A stretch of 44,970 bases of DNA from an uncultured Sutterella sp. (GCA_937943605.1 CALEAW010000055.1:1-44970); one strand, 5' to 3'. Positions 17,068-25,315 are shown, counted from the first letter of the stretch. Notes: generated by a model from the sequence alone, not told the origin. A program made the numbers and translations.

Positions 17068-17692
17068 TCGAAAAGCCCGTGCAGTGATCCGTATTGTTGA
17101 TGATGACGCGGGGGTTCGCGAATCATATAAGTTTTTGGTCGAAAGCGAAGGGTGGCTCGTGAGAACCTACCCAAGTGCCGAAGCCTTTTTAGAGTTGGAT
17201 GACCCGTCGATTCCAGGGTGCGGCATTTTTGATGTGCGCATGACGGGGATCTCAGGGATGGAACTTCATGAAAAGCTCTTAGAGCTCAGCCATCGGCTCC
17301 CTGTGATCTTTGTAAGCGCGCACGGCGATATTGAAATGGCTGTCAAAGCCATGCGTCGTGGGGCGGTGGACTTTTTAACGAAGCCCGTCGTCGACGAAAA
17401 GCTTTTATCAAGTATCGAGATGGCCGTGAGCCAGAGCTTTGAAGAGATCGAAGCGAGCGTTGCGCACGATGCGACGCTTGAAGCTTGGAAGGCACTGAGT
17501 CCGCGTGAACGTCAAGTTGCGGTGCTCGTGAGCGAAGGCTTGATGAACAAAGTGATCGCTGATCGACTCGGGATTGCCGATCGTACGGTGCAAGTGCATC
17601 GATCGAACGTCTGCCAAAAGTTGGGCGTCAAGCACGCCGTGGGCGTTTCGCAAATCATTACGCAATTACGTCGTCTGGGAGCCATTGAATGA
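17060..17692 (+). CDS. FixJ/TtrR-type response regulator (receiver + LuxR HTH)
   Basis: 210 residues. The receiver domain has the acidic pocket Asp14-16, phospho-acceptor Asp58 in GIFDVRM, a conserved S-A-H segment and K in DFLTKPV. The C-terminal LuxR/FixJ helix-turn-helix begins at LSPRERQVAVLVSEG and ends with TVQVHRSNVCQKLG. It overlaps the kinase gene by 8 bases and the following flavoprotein by 4 (ATGA), so all three are translationally coupled. Likely target is the nested inverted repeat in the divergent promoter ahead of the kinase gene, which would control both flavoproteins. Confidence 0.93.
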   Translation: MDSRKARAVIRIVDDDAGVRESYKFLVESEGWLVRTYPSAEAFLELDDPSIPGCGIFDVRMTGISGMELHEKLLELSHRLPVIFVSAHGDIEMAVKAMRRGAVDFLTKPVVDEKLLSSIEMAVSQSFEEIEASVAHDATLEAWKALSPRERQVAVLVSEGLMNKVIADRLGIADRTVQVHRSNVCQKLGVKHAVGVSQIITQLRRLGAIE

Positions 17693-19011
17693 CGATACCT
17701 GTCACAGGTTATGACGTTGTCATTGTGGGCGCGGGGCTTGCAGGCTTATCTGCGGCGCTCACGGTGGCTGAGTTTGGGCTTAACCCCATTGTCTTCGAAA
17801 AGGCCGATAAGCCGGGTGGCGCCACAGCCTATTCGTACGGAGGTTTTAATGCAGCCGACTCGGGGCGACAGATTCCATTAGGCATTGAAGATAGCCCTGA
17901 AAAACACTTTCGACAGGCGTTAAAGCGCTCTGGCGACAAAGGGCGTGAACCCCTTTTAAAGACACTGTGCTACGAAGCTTATGGGACGCAACAATGGCTT
18001 GAAACCATTGGGGTTCAGTTTGAGGATCGCATCTATCGTGCCCCTGGGAGTCACTTTCCACGAACGCACAAACCCGTTCAGCAAAGTGGCGCGGCGTATA
18101 TTGAAGCGCTTCTAAGAGCATTAGAACCCTTTGAAGTGCCGATCGTCACAGAGGCCGAAGTTAAGACTTTGATCCGTGCCCGTGCGGCGGATCGAGAGGG
18201 GTATGAAGGCCCCGTCACTGGGGTGAGAGGCGTTTGTCGAGGGCAAGCGTTTACGTGTCATGCCCGATGCGGTGTGGTCTTAGCGAGCGGTAGTTTTATT
18301 CGTAATCCCAGTATGATGGCGCTTTATGCCCCAGGACTCGCCCACGTGGCACCTTGGTTTGACGTGGGCGCTGAAGGTATCATGCATCAGGCTGCGACCG
18401 ATATTGGGGCGGGGCTTGTGGGGATGAGTTACTTTGAAATCGGGTGTACGTCATCGACCTTCGGTATTCCGAACGATCCATCGCGCTTCATTTTGGTCAA
18501 TCGCTTAGGGGAACGTTTTGTACGTGAAGATCTGCAAAAGTCTGAGATTTTGCCAGCAGTCCTTCGTCAACCCGATCGCATGGCTTGGATGATTGCCCAT
18601 GGTCAAGACCATCGTGATCCATTGGCACAACCCGCCTTAGAACAACTTCTGATGCGTGCGCTTGATCGCTTCAACGAAAGTGTGATGCTTGAGCGTCCTG
18701 ACCCCTTTGGGCGTGATCCAAGACTCTTACGCGTGATCGAGAAGCCTTTTTCAGTCAGTAAACTCACACCTAAACTCTTGACGAGCTATGGTGGCATCGA
18801 AATAGATGAAACGGCACGTGTGCTTGATCGCTATGGGCAGCCGATCGAAGGCTTGACGGCTGCGGGTGACGTGACGGGGGGTATTCATGGCGAACATGCG
18901 CTTTATGGTGACCTCTTGGCGTCTGCGGCAGTTTTCGGGCGTATTGCCGCACGCACTTTGGTGTGGTCAGGTCGAAAACGTCCAATAGGTCGACGACGGA
19001 TGTCACGTTAA
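17689..19011 (+). CDS. cytoplasmic fumarate-reductase-superfamily flavoprotein, catalytic Arg residues absent
   Basis: 440-residue FAD protein with GAGLAG at 14-19 and EKADKPGGAT next. It has no signal peptide or FMN domain. Compared with fumarate reductases, the GxRFVxE segment is followed by Lys where the catalytic Arg is expected, and the C-terminal motif reads GGIHGEHALYGD rather than GGxHGANRLGGN, so both substrate arginines are missing. It shares the IEDSPEKH signature with the exported flavoprotein at 13620, suggesting a common ancestor. Coupling to a two-component system by a 4-base overlap is unusual for an enzyme. It may act on an imported form of the same compound, or be a sensing or dehydrogenase partner. 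Confidence 0.85.
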   Translation: MTIPVTGYDVVIVGAGLAGLSAALTVAEFGLNPIVFEKADKPGGATAYSYGGFNAADSGRQIPLGIEDSPEKHFRQALKRSGDKGREPLLKTLCYEAYGTQQWLETIGVQFEDRIYRAPGSHFPRTHKPVQQSGAAYIEALLRALEPFEVPIVTEAEVKTLIRARAADREGYEGPVTGVRGVCRGQAFTCHARCGVVLASGSFIRNPSMMALYAPGLAHVAPWFDVGAEGIMHQAATDIGAGLVGMSYFEIGCTSSTFGIPNDPSRFILVNRLGERFVREDLQKSEILPAVLRQPDRMAWMIAHGQDHRDPLAQPALEQLLMRALDRFNESVMLERPDPFGRDPRLLRVIEKPFSVSKLTPKLLTSYGGIEIDETARVLDRYGQPIEGLTAAGDVTGGIHGEHALYGDLLASAAVFGRIAARTLVWSGRKRPIGRRRMSR

Positions 19012-19026
19012 CCCGCGTCGAGTGTT

Positions 19027-19281
19027 TTATATCTCGACATGCAAGACACACGGCTTCGTGTGTCTTTTTGCTTTGAAGGCAGGCATAGCATCTTGAGCGC
19101 CATAATGGCGACACGGCGTGAGCTCTGCGTCCATCGCCCAGCGAAGATTCGTTTCAAAAGGCGTTGGCGCGGTTTGAATTGTAGGCGTGGCCAAAGTCAC
19201 CGCAGCTTTGGCACGATTCGCGAGGCTAACAACGGGTAGTGCGAGCAAGGCTTGAAGCAAAGTCCGTCGATTAATCCCCAT
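19027..19281 (-). CDS. 84-residue Tat-signal mini-protein, possibly a gene remnant
   Basis: A very good ribosome-binding site (TAGGAGG) precedes the ATG. The first 27 residues are a convincing Tat signal (N-R-R-T-L-L-Q, a hydrophobic core, then ANRAKA). Only about 55 residues follow, matching nothing I recognise. The last 13 or so codons are read through the opposite-strand terminator at 19044, so the C-terminus is dictated by that hairpin. The most likely explanation is the 5' end of a lost exported redox protein, whose start signals survive. A small exported peptide cannot be excluded. Confidence 0.5.
   Translation of the reverse strand: MGINRRTLLQALLALPVVSLANRAKAAVTLATPTIQTAPTPFETNLRWAMDAELTPCRHYGAQDAMPAFKAKRHTKPCVLHVEI
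19044..19069 (+). terminator. terminator of the kinase-regulator-flavoprotein operon
   Basis: AGACACACG and CGTGTGTCT form a perfect 9-base-pair stem around GCTT, followed by TTTT. It lies 32 bases after the flavoprotein stop. Confidence 0.9.
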
Positions 19282-19740
19282 GATTGCCTCCTAATGTTGA
19301 GCGGTGAACACAATTGCAATCGTAGCACGGGACGAGGACTGTAACCGACTGCGACAAACGCTGTTGCATTTGTTTGACATTAATCTCGTGCAAAATGCAA
19401 CAAAATAGACCAAAAAAGTCTGTTGTAGAGGGGAATTAGGCGTTTTTCTGATCAAAATGCGTGCATTTGAATTATAAACGTAGGCTATACAGTGCGACAG
19501 GTTACAAAACATCTGAAAAACAGGCGTTTCTTAAGTGTCTCTTAAAAGTGGTTGGTAAAGTTGCCGTTTTGGATAGACAAAATCATGTCTCTTTGCATAT
19601 TCCTTGAATGGCAGGTAAAAAGCGAGAGGAAAACAACATCATAAGTAGTATTTTCCCTATGAGACTTCCAAAAATCCTTAAACTTCATTTAGTATGACTC
19701 CGTCTGCTTTTTATTAGGTTAAGCAGGCTAGCTGTTAGAT
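19282..19740. other. AT-rich noncoding stretch, no gene recognised
   Basis: Upstream of the Tat mini-protein and leading into the probable RNA locus. Only short frames occur, none with ribosome-binding sites or recognisable sequence. It presumably contains the promoters for both flanking transcripts. Confidence 0.5.
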
Positions 19741-19741
19741 A

Positions 19742-19967
19742 CTTGTTATGCGAACTGGTCCATGCATAATCAAGGTTTGTCTTTCCAAAAACACGCGTTG
19801 AGGTTCTTTGTTTAGGCAAGAACGTTAACGGGATGTCATCACCAATGCTTTCTGTACTTCTAGCATTGGTTGAAACCTTTTAAGCATAGGTTGAAATTTT
19901 TGGGGTTTTACTATGCTTTTTTTAATGCCGGGTCGACAGTGAAGGGTCTTCCCGGCATCTTTTTTTG
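19742..19967 (+). ncRNA. candidate structured small RNA ending in two terminators
   Basis: Four successive stems on the plus strand without an open frame: CTTGTTATGC/GCATAATCAAG at 19742-19774 (one bulge), ACCAATGCT/AGCATTGGT at 19841-19870 (perfect 9 bp), AAGCATAG/CTATGCTT at 19882-19918 followed by seven T, and ATGCCGGG/CCCGGCAT at 19925-19958 followed by seven T. Two intrinsic terminators with no plus-strand gene for 800 bases upstream suggest a noncoding transcript. It matches no RNA family that I can recall; the 5' end is undefined. Confidence 0.5.
19925..19967 (+). terminator. second terminator of the candidate small RNA
   Basis: A GC-rich perfect stem ATGCCGGG/CCCGGCAT and a CTTTTTTTG tail. 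It is stronger than the preceding AAGCATAG hairpin. Confidence 0.85.
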
Positions 19968-20148
19968 TTTTTGCCTAAATACTTCCTGACTGCTCAATGG
20001 TGAGTTGATGAGCCGGTTGACAGTGTGTTATAGAACTGCGCTTTGAATCGTATTAATCAAACGACGCTTAAAGGCGACAATCGTTCCAGGTGCAAAAGGC
20101 GCTTCGTGAAGGCTTAACGCTTCGTTTAGGTGTGCACCAGATGCTCGA

Positions 20149-20415
20149 CTACTTTTCTTCCCATGCGTAAGGCGTCGTCAGTGTTTTGCGAATGCGATCG
20201 GTTACATCGGGTGGCGTGGGAGTATCAAGAATATTGAGGACGGCTGCGAGTTGCTCTTCGGTGACGAGTGCGACCGTTCGATCGAGGCGCGCAGCAAAAA
20301 GCGTACGTAATCCTTCTAATACCAAGTCGTCTTTACTTAACTCGGTTTCGGTAGCGAGCGTTTCGAGCCGTTCGGCCATGACGGCAGGTAAGGTAATGGT
20401 CATTTGTACAGACAT
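20149..20415 (-). CDS. TacA/DUF1778-like antitoxin without a visible toxin
   Basis: 88 residues from the ATG that follows CAGGAGG; a frame opening 39 bases earlier has no such signal. The N-terminal half looks like a ribbon-helix-helix DNA-binding domain (MTITLPAVMAERLETLA). The C-terminus, with VTEEQLAAVLNILDTP and a final YAWEEK, follows the pattern of TacA antitoxins, which neutralise GNAT acetyltransferase toxins. No acetyltransferase gene follows: downstream only about 40 codons of an unrecognised open frame lead to a stop at 20028. The gene may be a leftover antitoxin or one that acts in trans. Confidence 0.7.
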   Translation of the reverse strand: MSVQMTITLPAVMAERLETLATETELSKDDLVLEGLRTLFAARLDRTVALVTEEQLAAVLNILDTPTPPDVTDRIRKTLTTPYAWEEK

Positions 20416-20446
20416 GTCAACCTCCTGAAACGTGAAAGGCATAGTC

Positions 20447-20488
20447 GTCATCAATGACTTCTATAAAACGTTTCTATGATGAAGTCTA
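20447..20488 (-). promoter_or_regulatory. antitoxin promoter and adjoining palindrome
   Basis: On the minus strand, TAGACT and TATAGA are separated by exactly 17 bases. Just downstream, GTCAT-TG-ATGAC forms a palindrome where a ribbon-helix-helix antitoxin would be expected to bind and repress its own gene. Confidence 0.5.
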
Positions 20489-20784
20489 TCGCAAAGGCAC
20501 GGGTGAGGGAAGATCTTGGTGATGCACCATTAGAGCGCAATGAAGATCATTGAATCTCAACCCGATCGGGGTGGTGTGATGGCTCACTTCAAGCGCACAA
20601 AAATGTGTCGCTTCGGACAAACAACCATGCGCAAAACGCTAGACTTAGCAGTAAACTGTAAAGATTGACAATGTTTTTTGAGTGACCAAAGTGGTTTAAC
20701 GCCATGCCTAGCCTGCGTATCTAGTGGATGCGGTGGGGACGATGGGTGGTTGAGCCAATACCAGAAAATAATAAGGATGAGATC
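20489..20784. other. noncoding gap with one hairpin
   Basis: Between the divergent antitoxin and hypothetical genes. AAGCGCACA and TGTGTCGCTT near 20590-20613 can form an imperfect hairpin. No gene was recognised. Confidence 0.4.
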
Positions 20785-21294
20785 ATGACGCTCGACAAAG
20801 CGAAGGTTTATGAACAATTTTTGGCGCCGATGTTGGTGGGCTCCAAATCGGTGACGCGATTTGAGACGATGACGCCTGAAACGATCGATGTCCTCACCTA
20901 CGTCGTGGAACGGATGATGGCCGAAGAGGCGAGTCCTCTCGAAATTGCCGAGGCTGTGGCTTGGGTCGCCGCTTCGCGTATTTTGAAGTCGACCGAACTG
21001 ATGGTAAGCGTCCCGAATACGCCGATTGTGCTTGAAGTCTTTATCGAAAAGGGTTGCCCGTCGCCTTATGCCGATCAGCGGCATTTGTTCCCAATTGGGC
21101 TCGATGAACGACTCTTGAGTCTGATCCCGAAAGAAGTGACGTGTTGCGAAGGCAAGAGCCTCTTAAAACGTATCGCCAAGGTGCTCCACGAAGAAGAGGT
21201 CGTCATGATCGAAAACCGCTTCATCAAGGCACCTTCGCAAGCGGGTGGCACGTACTACTTTGAATATCAAGAAAAGCGTCGCGAAAACCGATAA
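20785..21294 (+). CDS. hypothetical cytoplasmic protein, 169 residues
   Basis: Not recognised. The start is set by AAGGATGAG at good spacing; the frame extends 19 codons further upstream without such a signal. It is predicted soluble, largely helical in the first 90 residues (KVYEQFLAPMLVG, DVLTYVVERMMAEEASPLEIAEAVAW), with a pair of adjacent cysteines (VTCCEG) and a basic C-terminal tail. It has its own terminator and stands alone, so context says little. Confidence 0.7.
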   Translation: MTLDKAKVYEQFLAPMLVGSKSVTRFETMTPETIDVLTYVVERMMAEEASPLEIAEAVAWVAASRILKSTELMVSVPNTPIVLEVFIEKGCPSPYADQRHLFPIGLDERLLSLIPKEVTCCEGKSLLKRIAKVLHEEEVVMIENRFIKAPSQAGGTYYFEYQEKRRENR

Positions 21295-21316
21295 ACGCGC
21301 GACGCTTGCTGCAAAG

Positions 21317-21354
21317 AAAAAAAGCCTGGCAAACGGAATGTTGTCAGGCTTTTT
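21317..21354. terminator. bidirectional terminator
   Basis: AAAAGCCTG and CAGGCTTTTT arms, with additional CAA/TTG pairs separated by single mismatches. A and T tracts on both sides serve the hypothetical gene on the plus strand and the TRAP operon on the minus strand. Confidence 0.9.
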
Positions 21355-21372
21355 GTCGCTTCGTCGATGGCC

Positions 21373-21879
21373 TTAGTTCGTTTTAGGCCCTCTAAAGGCT
21401 AACAACGCTTGGATAAAATCTCGACATCCATAGAGCGTCATAAAGAAGGCGCTCACAGGTATCGCAGCATAGGCCCAGCGCACTTGTAACCACGGAATCG
21501 ATTGAAAGGTCGCCTGGGCGCGCATCACCCAAACCCAGCCATACCAACAGATGAGGGCATAGGTCGTTAATTCAATGAGGGTGACGATCAGCCGACAAAC
21601 GTGCCCAGTTGGGGTACCAGCCAACCGTTCGGTGAGGACGTCAACCATAAAGTGACTACGCGTACGCACGAGTTCCATCGCACCCGGGAAAATCATCCAA
21701 ACCAAGAAAATTTGAATCCAGTCGTCCGTTTGCGTGAAGTTATAAACGGGCACAAAACGAACGAAGATATTGGCCAAAAAGAGGACAAAGATCGCCGCTA
21801 AGCAAAAGACACTCACTGAGCGAGCGACTAAACTCACAGCGCGATCGAGCGTACCTAAAAGCGTTAGTAAAGCGTTCAC
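21373..21879 (-). CDS. dctQ: TRAP transporter small permease, DctQ family
   Basis: Small membrane subunit of a tripartite ATP-independent periplasmic transporter, about four transmembrane segments. The family hallmark region with GAMELVRTRSHFMVDVL is present. A GTG start is preferred because TAAGGAGACCGCT lies immediately before it; the frame opens nine codons earlier at an ATG without a ribosome-binding site. It is the last gene of the operon, after the large permease, while the usual order places DctQ between DctP and DctM. Confidence 0.9.
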   Translation of the reverse strand: MNALLTLLGTLDRAVSLVARSVSVFCLAAIFVLFLANIFVRFVPVYNFTQTDDWIQIFLVWMIFPGAMELVRTRSHFMVDVLTERLAGTPTGHVCRLIVTLIELTTYALICWYGWVWVMRAQATFQSIPWLQVRWAYAAIPVSAFFMTLYGCRDFIQALLAFRGPKTN

Positions 21880-21928
21880 AGCGGTCTCCTTAAACTTCAA
21901 AAGCATACTACTTAGCGAAGCACTGAAA

Positions 21929-23212
21929 CTAATTCACCAAACGAGCAAGACTCAACGAGAGTTCAGGAATAAAGGCCACAGCAATGGCCGCCAACACCAT
22001 GATTAACACATAGCCCACGGCTTCTTTGGCAATCTCAATCACTTTTTCGCCGGTAATCGAACTCATCACATATAGATTCAACCCGACGGGTGGCGTAAGC
22101 ACACCAACGGCTAAAGCAATACACATCACGACGCCCAACTGAATGACGTCATAGCCAAAGGACTTCGCTAACGGCACAAAAATCGGTACGGTGATCAACA
22201 AAATAGCCGTCCCTTCCATGAAGCAACCCATCAAAACGAGCAACGCAATGATGATCAAAAGGACAGGCGCAACCGTTGCAAAAGAGGTTGAAATAAAGGC
22301 AATGGCTTGTTGTGGAATACGCGTATAAAGGAGCACATACTGAAAAAAGCCCGCTGTGGCAATCACAAACATGACTTTAGCTGTTTGCTCCACGGTTTCC
22401 CAAAAGATCCGCGGGAGGTCTTTGACATGTAATGTTCCGTAGACGAAAAAGCCTAAGAACATCACATAGAGTGACGCTACAGCAGCGGCTTCAGTCGCTG
22501 TAAAGAGGCCGCCAAACATCCCACCCATGACGATCACGGGGGTCATCAAGGCAAAGAAGGCTTCTTTAAACGCAATCCATCGTTCACGCATGGGCACGGG
22601 CGTCGTTTTGGCATAGCCCTTACGTGCGCACACAAAGCTAGACCATGCCATAAAGCCAATGCCGAGCAAAAGGCCTGGTACTGCGCCCGCCGCAAAGAGG
22701 GCGTTGACACTTGTTTGCGTGAGTCCCGCGTACAAAATGAGTGTAATCGAGGGCGGAATAATGGGGCCGAGCGCACCGCCCGCAGCAATCGTTGCGCAAC
22801 TAAAAGGGCGCCCGTAACCCGATTTCGTCATTTCCGCAATGGCAATCATGCCGATCCCAGCAGCGCACGCAGCGGCAGATCCTGACATCGCTGCCATCAC
22901 AACGCAAGCTACAATGGCCGCATTAGATAGCCCACCCCAACGGTGACCTAAGCACACGCGACCAAAGCCAAACAGGCTTTGACTCACGCCGCCCACGGTC
23001 ATCAGGTTCCCCATCAATAAGAAAAAGGGAATGGACATCAAGGTAATGCCAGAGACCTGCGCAAACATGCGTTGCGGTACCAAAAAGAGTCTTACGGGGT
23101 CGCCACCAGCAAAAAGGAAGGTGGCAATCGACGCAAAGCCCATGGTCACGGCAGTGCTCACGCCAATGAGCATGAGCACCAACACCGCGGCGAAAATGAC
23201 GAACATCAACAT
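21929..23212 (-). CDS. dctM: TRAP transporter large permease, DctM family
   Basis: 427-residue polytopic protein with the DctM signature regions, including SGSAAACAAGIGMIAIAEM, GGALGPIIPPSITLILYA and a late LTPPVGLNLYVMSSI stretch. It forms the transport channel driven by a sodium gradient, partnered by DctQ and the binding protein. It starts 14 bases after the binding-protein stop with no evident ribosome-binding site, so translational coupling is likely. Confidence 0.95.
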   Translation of the reverse strand: MLMFVIFAAVLVLMLIGVSTAVTMGFASIATFLFAGGDPVRLFLVPQRMFAQVSGITLMSIPFFLLMGNLMTVGGVSQSLFGFGRVCLGHRWGGLSNAAIVACVVMAAMSGSAAACAAGIGMIAIAEMTKSGYGRPFSCATIAAGGALGPIIPPSITLILYAGLTQTSVNALFAAGAVPGLLLGIGFMAWSSFVCARKGYAKTTPVPMRERWIAFKEAFFALMTPVIVMGGMFGGLFTATEAAAVASLYVMFLGFFVYGTLHVKDLPRIFWETVEQTAKVMFVIATAGFFQYVLLYTRIPQQAIAFISTSFATVAPVLLIIIALLVLMGCFMEGTAILLITVPIFVPLAKSFGYDVIQLGVVMCIALAVGVLTPPVGLNLYVMSSITGEKVIEIAKEAVGYVLIMVLAAIAVAFIPELSLSLARLVN

Positions 23213-23226
23213 GACGAATGACTCGA

Positions 23227-24228
23227 TTACTTCGTGCGAGCCGCGTCGACGGCGTCAAGGAGCTTCTTCATTTCGTCCTTGCCAGCGAGCTCACCAATCT
23301 TGTCATAAGCCGGGGCCATCATCTTCACGAAGGACTCGCGATCGGGCGTCGTGACATTCATGCCCTTGGCCTTCAATTCTTCAATGACGGCGGCTTCACC
23401 GTGGCTGATACGATCACGGGTCAAGTTCTGAGCATTGACCGCTTCTTCCTTCAAGATCTTCTGCAGTTCTGGGCTAAGACCTTCAAAGAAGGTCTTATTA
23501 AAGAGCATGACCTGGCAGTCAAAATAGTGCTTCGTGAGTGCCAACTGGTCTTGGGTTTCAAAAAGCGAGTCGGCCAAAATCGTGAAGACCGGGTTTTCTT
23601 GACCCACGACCACGCCTTGCTTTAAAGACGTATAGAGTTCGGAGTAAGCAATCTTTTGCGTGTTGGCGCCAACGGCATCAAAGGCCGCCAAAAGCCCCGT
23701 GGAAGGCGGAACGCGAATCTTGAGACCCTTGAGGTCAGCGGCCGTATGAATGGGCACGCCCTTCGTGGTGGTCTGACGGAAGCCATAGTCAAACATCGAA
23801 AGACCGATGGCATCGTGCTGCGCCAAGCCTTCGTTCATCCAGGGCATGACGAAATTGTCGATCGTGCGGTGTGCATGGTCGTAATCCGCAAAGAGGAAGG
23901 GCGCCGTCATGGCGTTCAACTTCTTGGAATACATGGCGAGGTTACCTAAACTCACCACAGCGCCATCCAAGGCCATCAACGTGACCTGTTCGGCCAACGC
24001 CGGCTGGTCACCTAATTCGCCAGCAGGATAGACTTCAACCTTGACCTTGCCACCCGTGCGGTCAGCCACATTCTTTGCAAAGAGTTGGGCTGCTTCATGG
24101 TGTGCGTGAGAGACGGCGGCCGTATGGGCTAAACGGATCGTCTGAGCCGAAAAGTCGGCAGCATAAGAATAGGCACAGGCAAAGACAGCCGTGACAGCGA
24201 CGGCAGCGGACTTCAAAATCTGATGCAT
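23227..24228 (-). CDS. dctP: TRAP transporter solute-binding protein, DctP family
   Basis: Periplasmic binding protein of 333 residues. The chosen Met begins a Sec signal peptide ending at CAYSYAADF; the frame opens 16 codons earlier with a less plausible leader. The family Arg that clamps a ligand carboxylate is present in LKIRVPPS, with VVGQENP further on, so the ligand is an organic acid. It is the first gene of the minus-strand operon. A TATAAT box on the minus strand (complement of 24295-24300) lies about 70 bases upstream. Confidence 0.93.
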   Translation of the reverse strand: MHQILKSAAVAVTAVFACAYSYAADFSAQTIRLAHTAAVSHAHHEAAQLFAKNVADRTGGKVKVEVYPAGELGDQPALAEQVTLMALDGAVVSLGNLAMYSKKLNAMTAPFLFADYDHAHRTIDNFVMPWMNEGLAQHDAIGLSMFDYGFRQTTTKGVPIHTAADLKGLKIRVPPSTGLLAAFDAVGANTQKIAYSELYTSLKQGVVVGQENPVFTILADSLFETQDQLALTKHYFDCQVMLFNKTFFEGLSPELQKILKEEAVNAQNLTRDRISHGEAAVIEELKAKGMNVTTPDRESFVKMMAPAYDKIGELAGKDEMKKLLDAVDAARTK

Positions 24229-24294
24229 GAGTGGACTCGCAGTGGCAAAGATCCCCGAACGGGATTGGCCGAACACATTAAAAGAAATGGTTAC

Positions 24295-24300
24295 ATTATA
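24295..24300 (-). promoter_or_regulatory. -10 box ahead of the TRAP operon
   Basis: A perfect TATAAT on the minus strand. No good -35 element is visible at 16-18 bases, so an activator may be needed. Confidence 0.4.
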
Positions 24301-24389
24301 CCGAAGCGGCTAGGTAAACCTTATTAGAACACTATTAGAGCGTCCAATCATGTCTCATATTGATGAGTAATGATGAAATCATCATCACG

Positions 24390-24839
24390 CTACGCGCGCG
24401 CTTCACCTTTTGTTGATGTGAAAAAGTGACGTGGCAGACCAAGAGACGCGTAAAGCCAATGGTCGACCGAAGCTAATGGCGTGATGGCTGCCGGTAAAAC
24501 GGGGCCCGATTCTCGTTTGACGAGCACGTGATGAAAGTAGATCTCAACGTGCCAATGCGAGGCGCTAGCATAGGACGGTGCGTAGGGGCGTTCGTCTTCA
24601 GTCGTTAACGCCTCTTCGAGCGTCTGAAGCAGCCGCCCAATCGATTGACTGGTCGTTTGCCCTGTGAGGGTGTCTGTTTCGTTTTGATAGCACCAACGGC
24701 CGTCAGGATAAAAACACAGTGTTTCTTTGCCAGCCATTGGGTCAAAACGATGGCATTCGATGCGTGTCGAGTGAGTAACGCGACAAGAGACCGTGTCGTG
24801 AACGGTCTCTACGAAGCGTGCTTGGTTAGTGATTGGCAT
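24390..24839 (-). CDS. hypothetical protein, coupled to the gene upstream
   Basis: Not recognised. 149 residues from the ATG that lies inside the last codons of the preceding gene (overlap of 14 bases), which argues for translational coupling. It is soluble and contains FYPDGRWCYQNETDTL in the middle and a His/Trp-rich segment (SHWHVEIYFHHVLV). There is no signal peptide. It sits at the edge of the Csx16-CARF-HEPN block and could belong to it, but nothing in the sequence proves that. Confidence 0.65.
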   Translation of the reverse strand: MPITNQARFVETVHDTVSCRVTHSTRIECHRFDPMAGKETLCFYPDGRWCYQNETDTLTGQTTSQSIGRLLQTLEEALTTEDERPYAPSYASASHWHVEIYFHHVLVKRESGPVLPAAITPLASVDHWLYASLGLPRHFFTSTKGEARA

Positions 24840-25161
24840 AGTAGTTTTCAACAAAAGCTTGCTCAGCACGCGAGAGCTTTGGATGGGATTTTGCGGGATC
24901 GCGATAAAAAGCATTAAAGGTGCCACATCGGTACGCCGTGATCAGTGTGTCGTCTTCTTCAATGACGACGAGACCGCCTCGCTTTTTAGTTTGTTCGAGC
25001 GACAGCCTCAATTCGGTTAACCGCTCAAGCAAAAAGTCACAATCGTCATGGGTGATGTCTTCTAGGTCGCCCAGGTCATCGACCAAATTCAAAATCAGAG
25101 ACTTAATAGAAGCATTGGCCTTCGCGGGTGTCAGAGGCTTCAAATGTTTGCTGCGACTCAT
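24826..25161 (-). CDS. hypothetical small acidic protein
   Basis: Not recognised. 111 residues with a clear AAGGAG before the ATG. The N-terminus is basic (SRSKHLKPLTPAKAN), the middle is acidic and helical (LVDDLGDLEDITHDDCDFLLERLTEL), and a short beta-like part follows (GGLVVIEEDDTLITAYRCGTF). It is the first gene of a two-gene operon and divergent from the 65-residue gene and csx16. Its size and charge would suit an antitoxin or immunity protein, but that is only a guess. Confidence 0.7.
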   Translation of the reverse strand: MSRSKHLKPLTPAKANASIKSLILNLVDDLGDLEDITHDDCDFLLERLTELRLSLEQTKKRGGLVVIEEDDTLITAYRCGTFNAFYRDPAKSHPKLSRAEQAFVENYYANH

Positions 25162-25315
25162 CGTGAACTCCTTTTGACGATTGAGATTGATCTACGTTCA
25201 CTATAAATGGGTGCTCTCGCTTGTCAGGTTTTCGCAAATTTGCCGTTTTTGGTGTGAAGGATTTTCAAGGTTAAAGTGAACCTGGGATCACGGTTTTTTT
25301 ATAAGGAGTCATCAC

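Noticed and set aside
19291..19512. Minus-strand frame of 73 codons in the 19.3 kb gap
   Set aside because: No ribosome-binding site or domain; composition is typical of AT-rich noncoding DNA.
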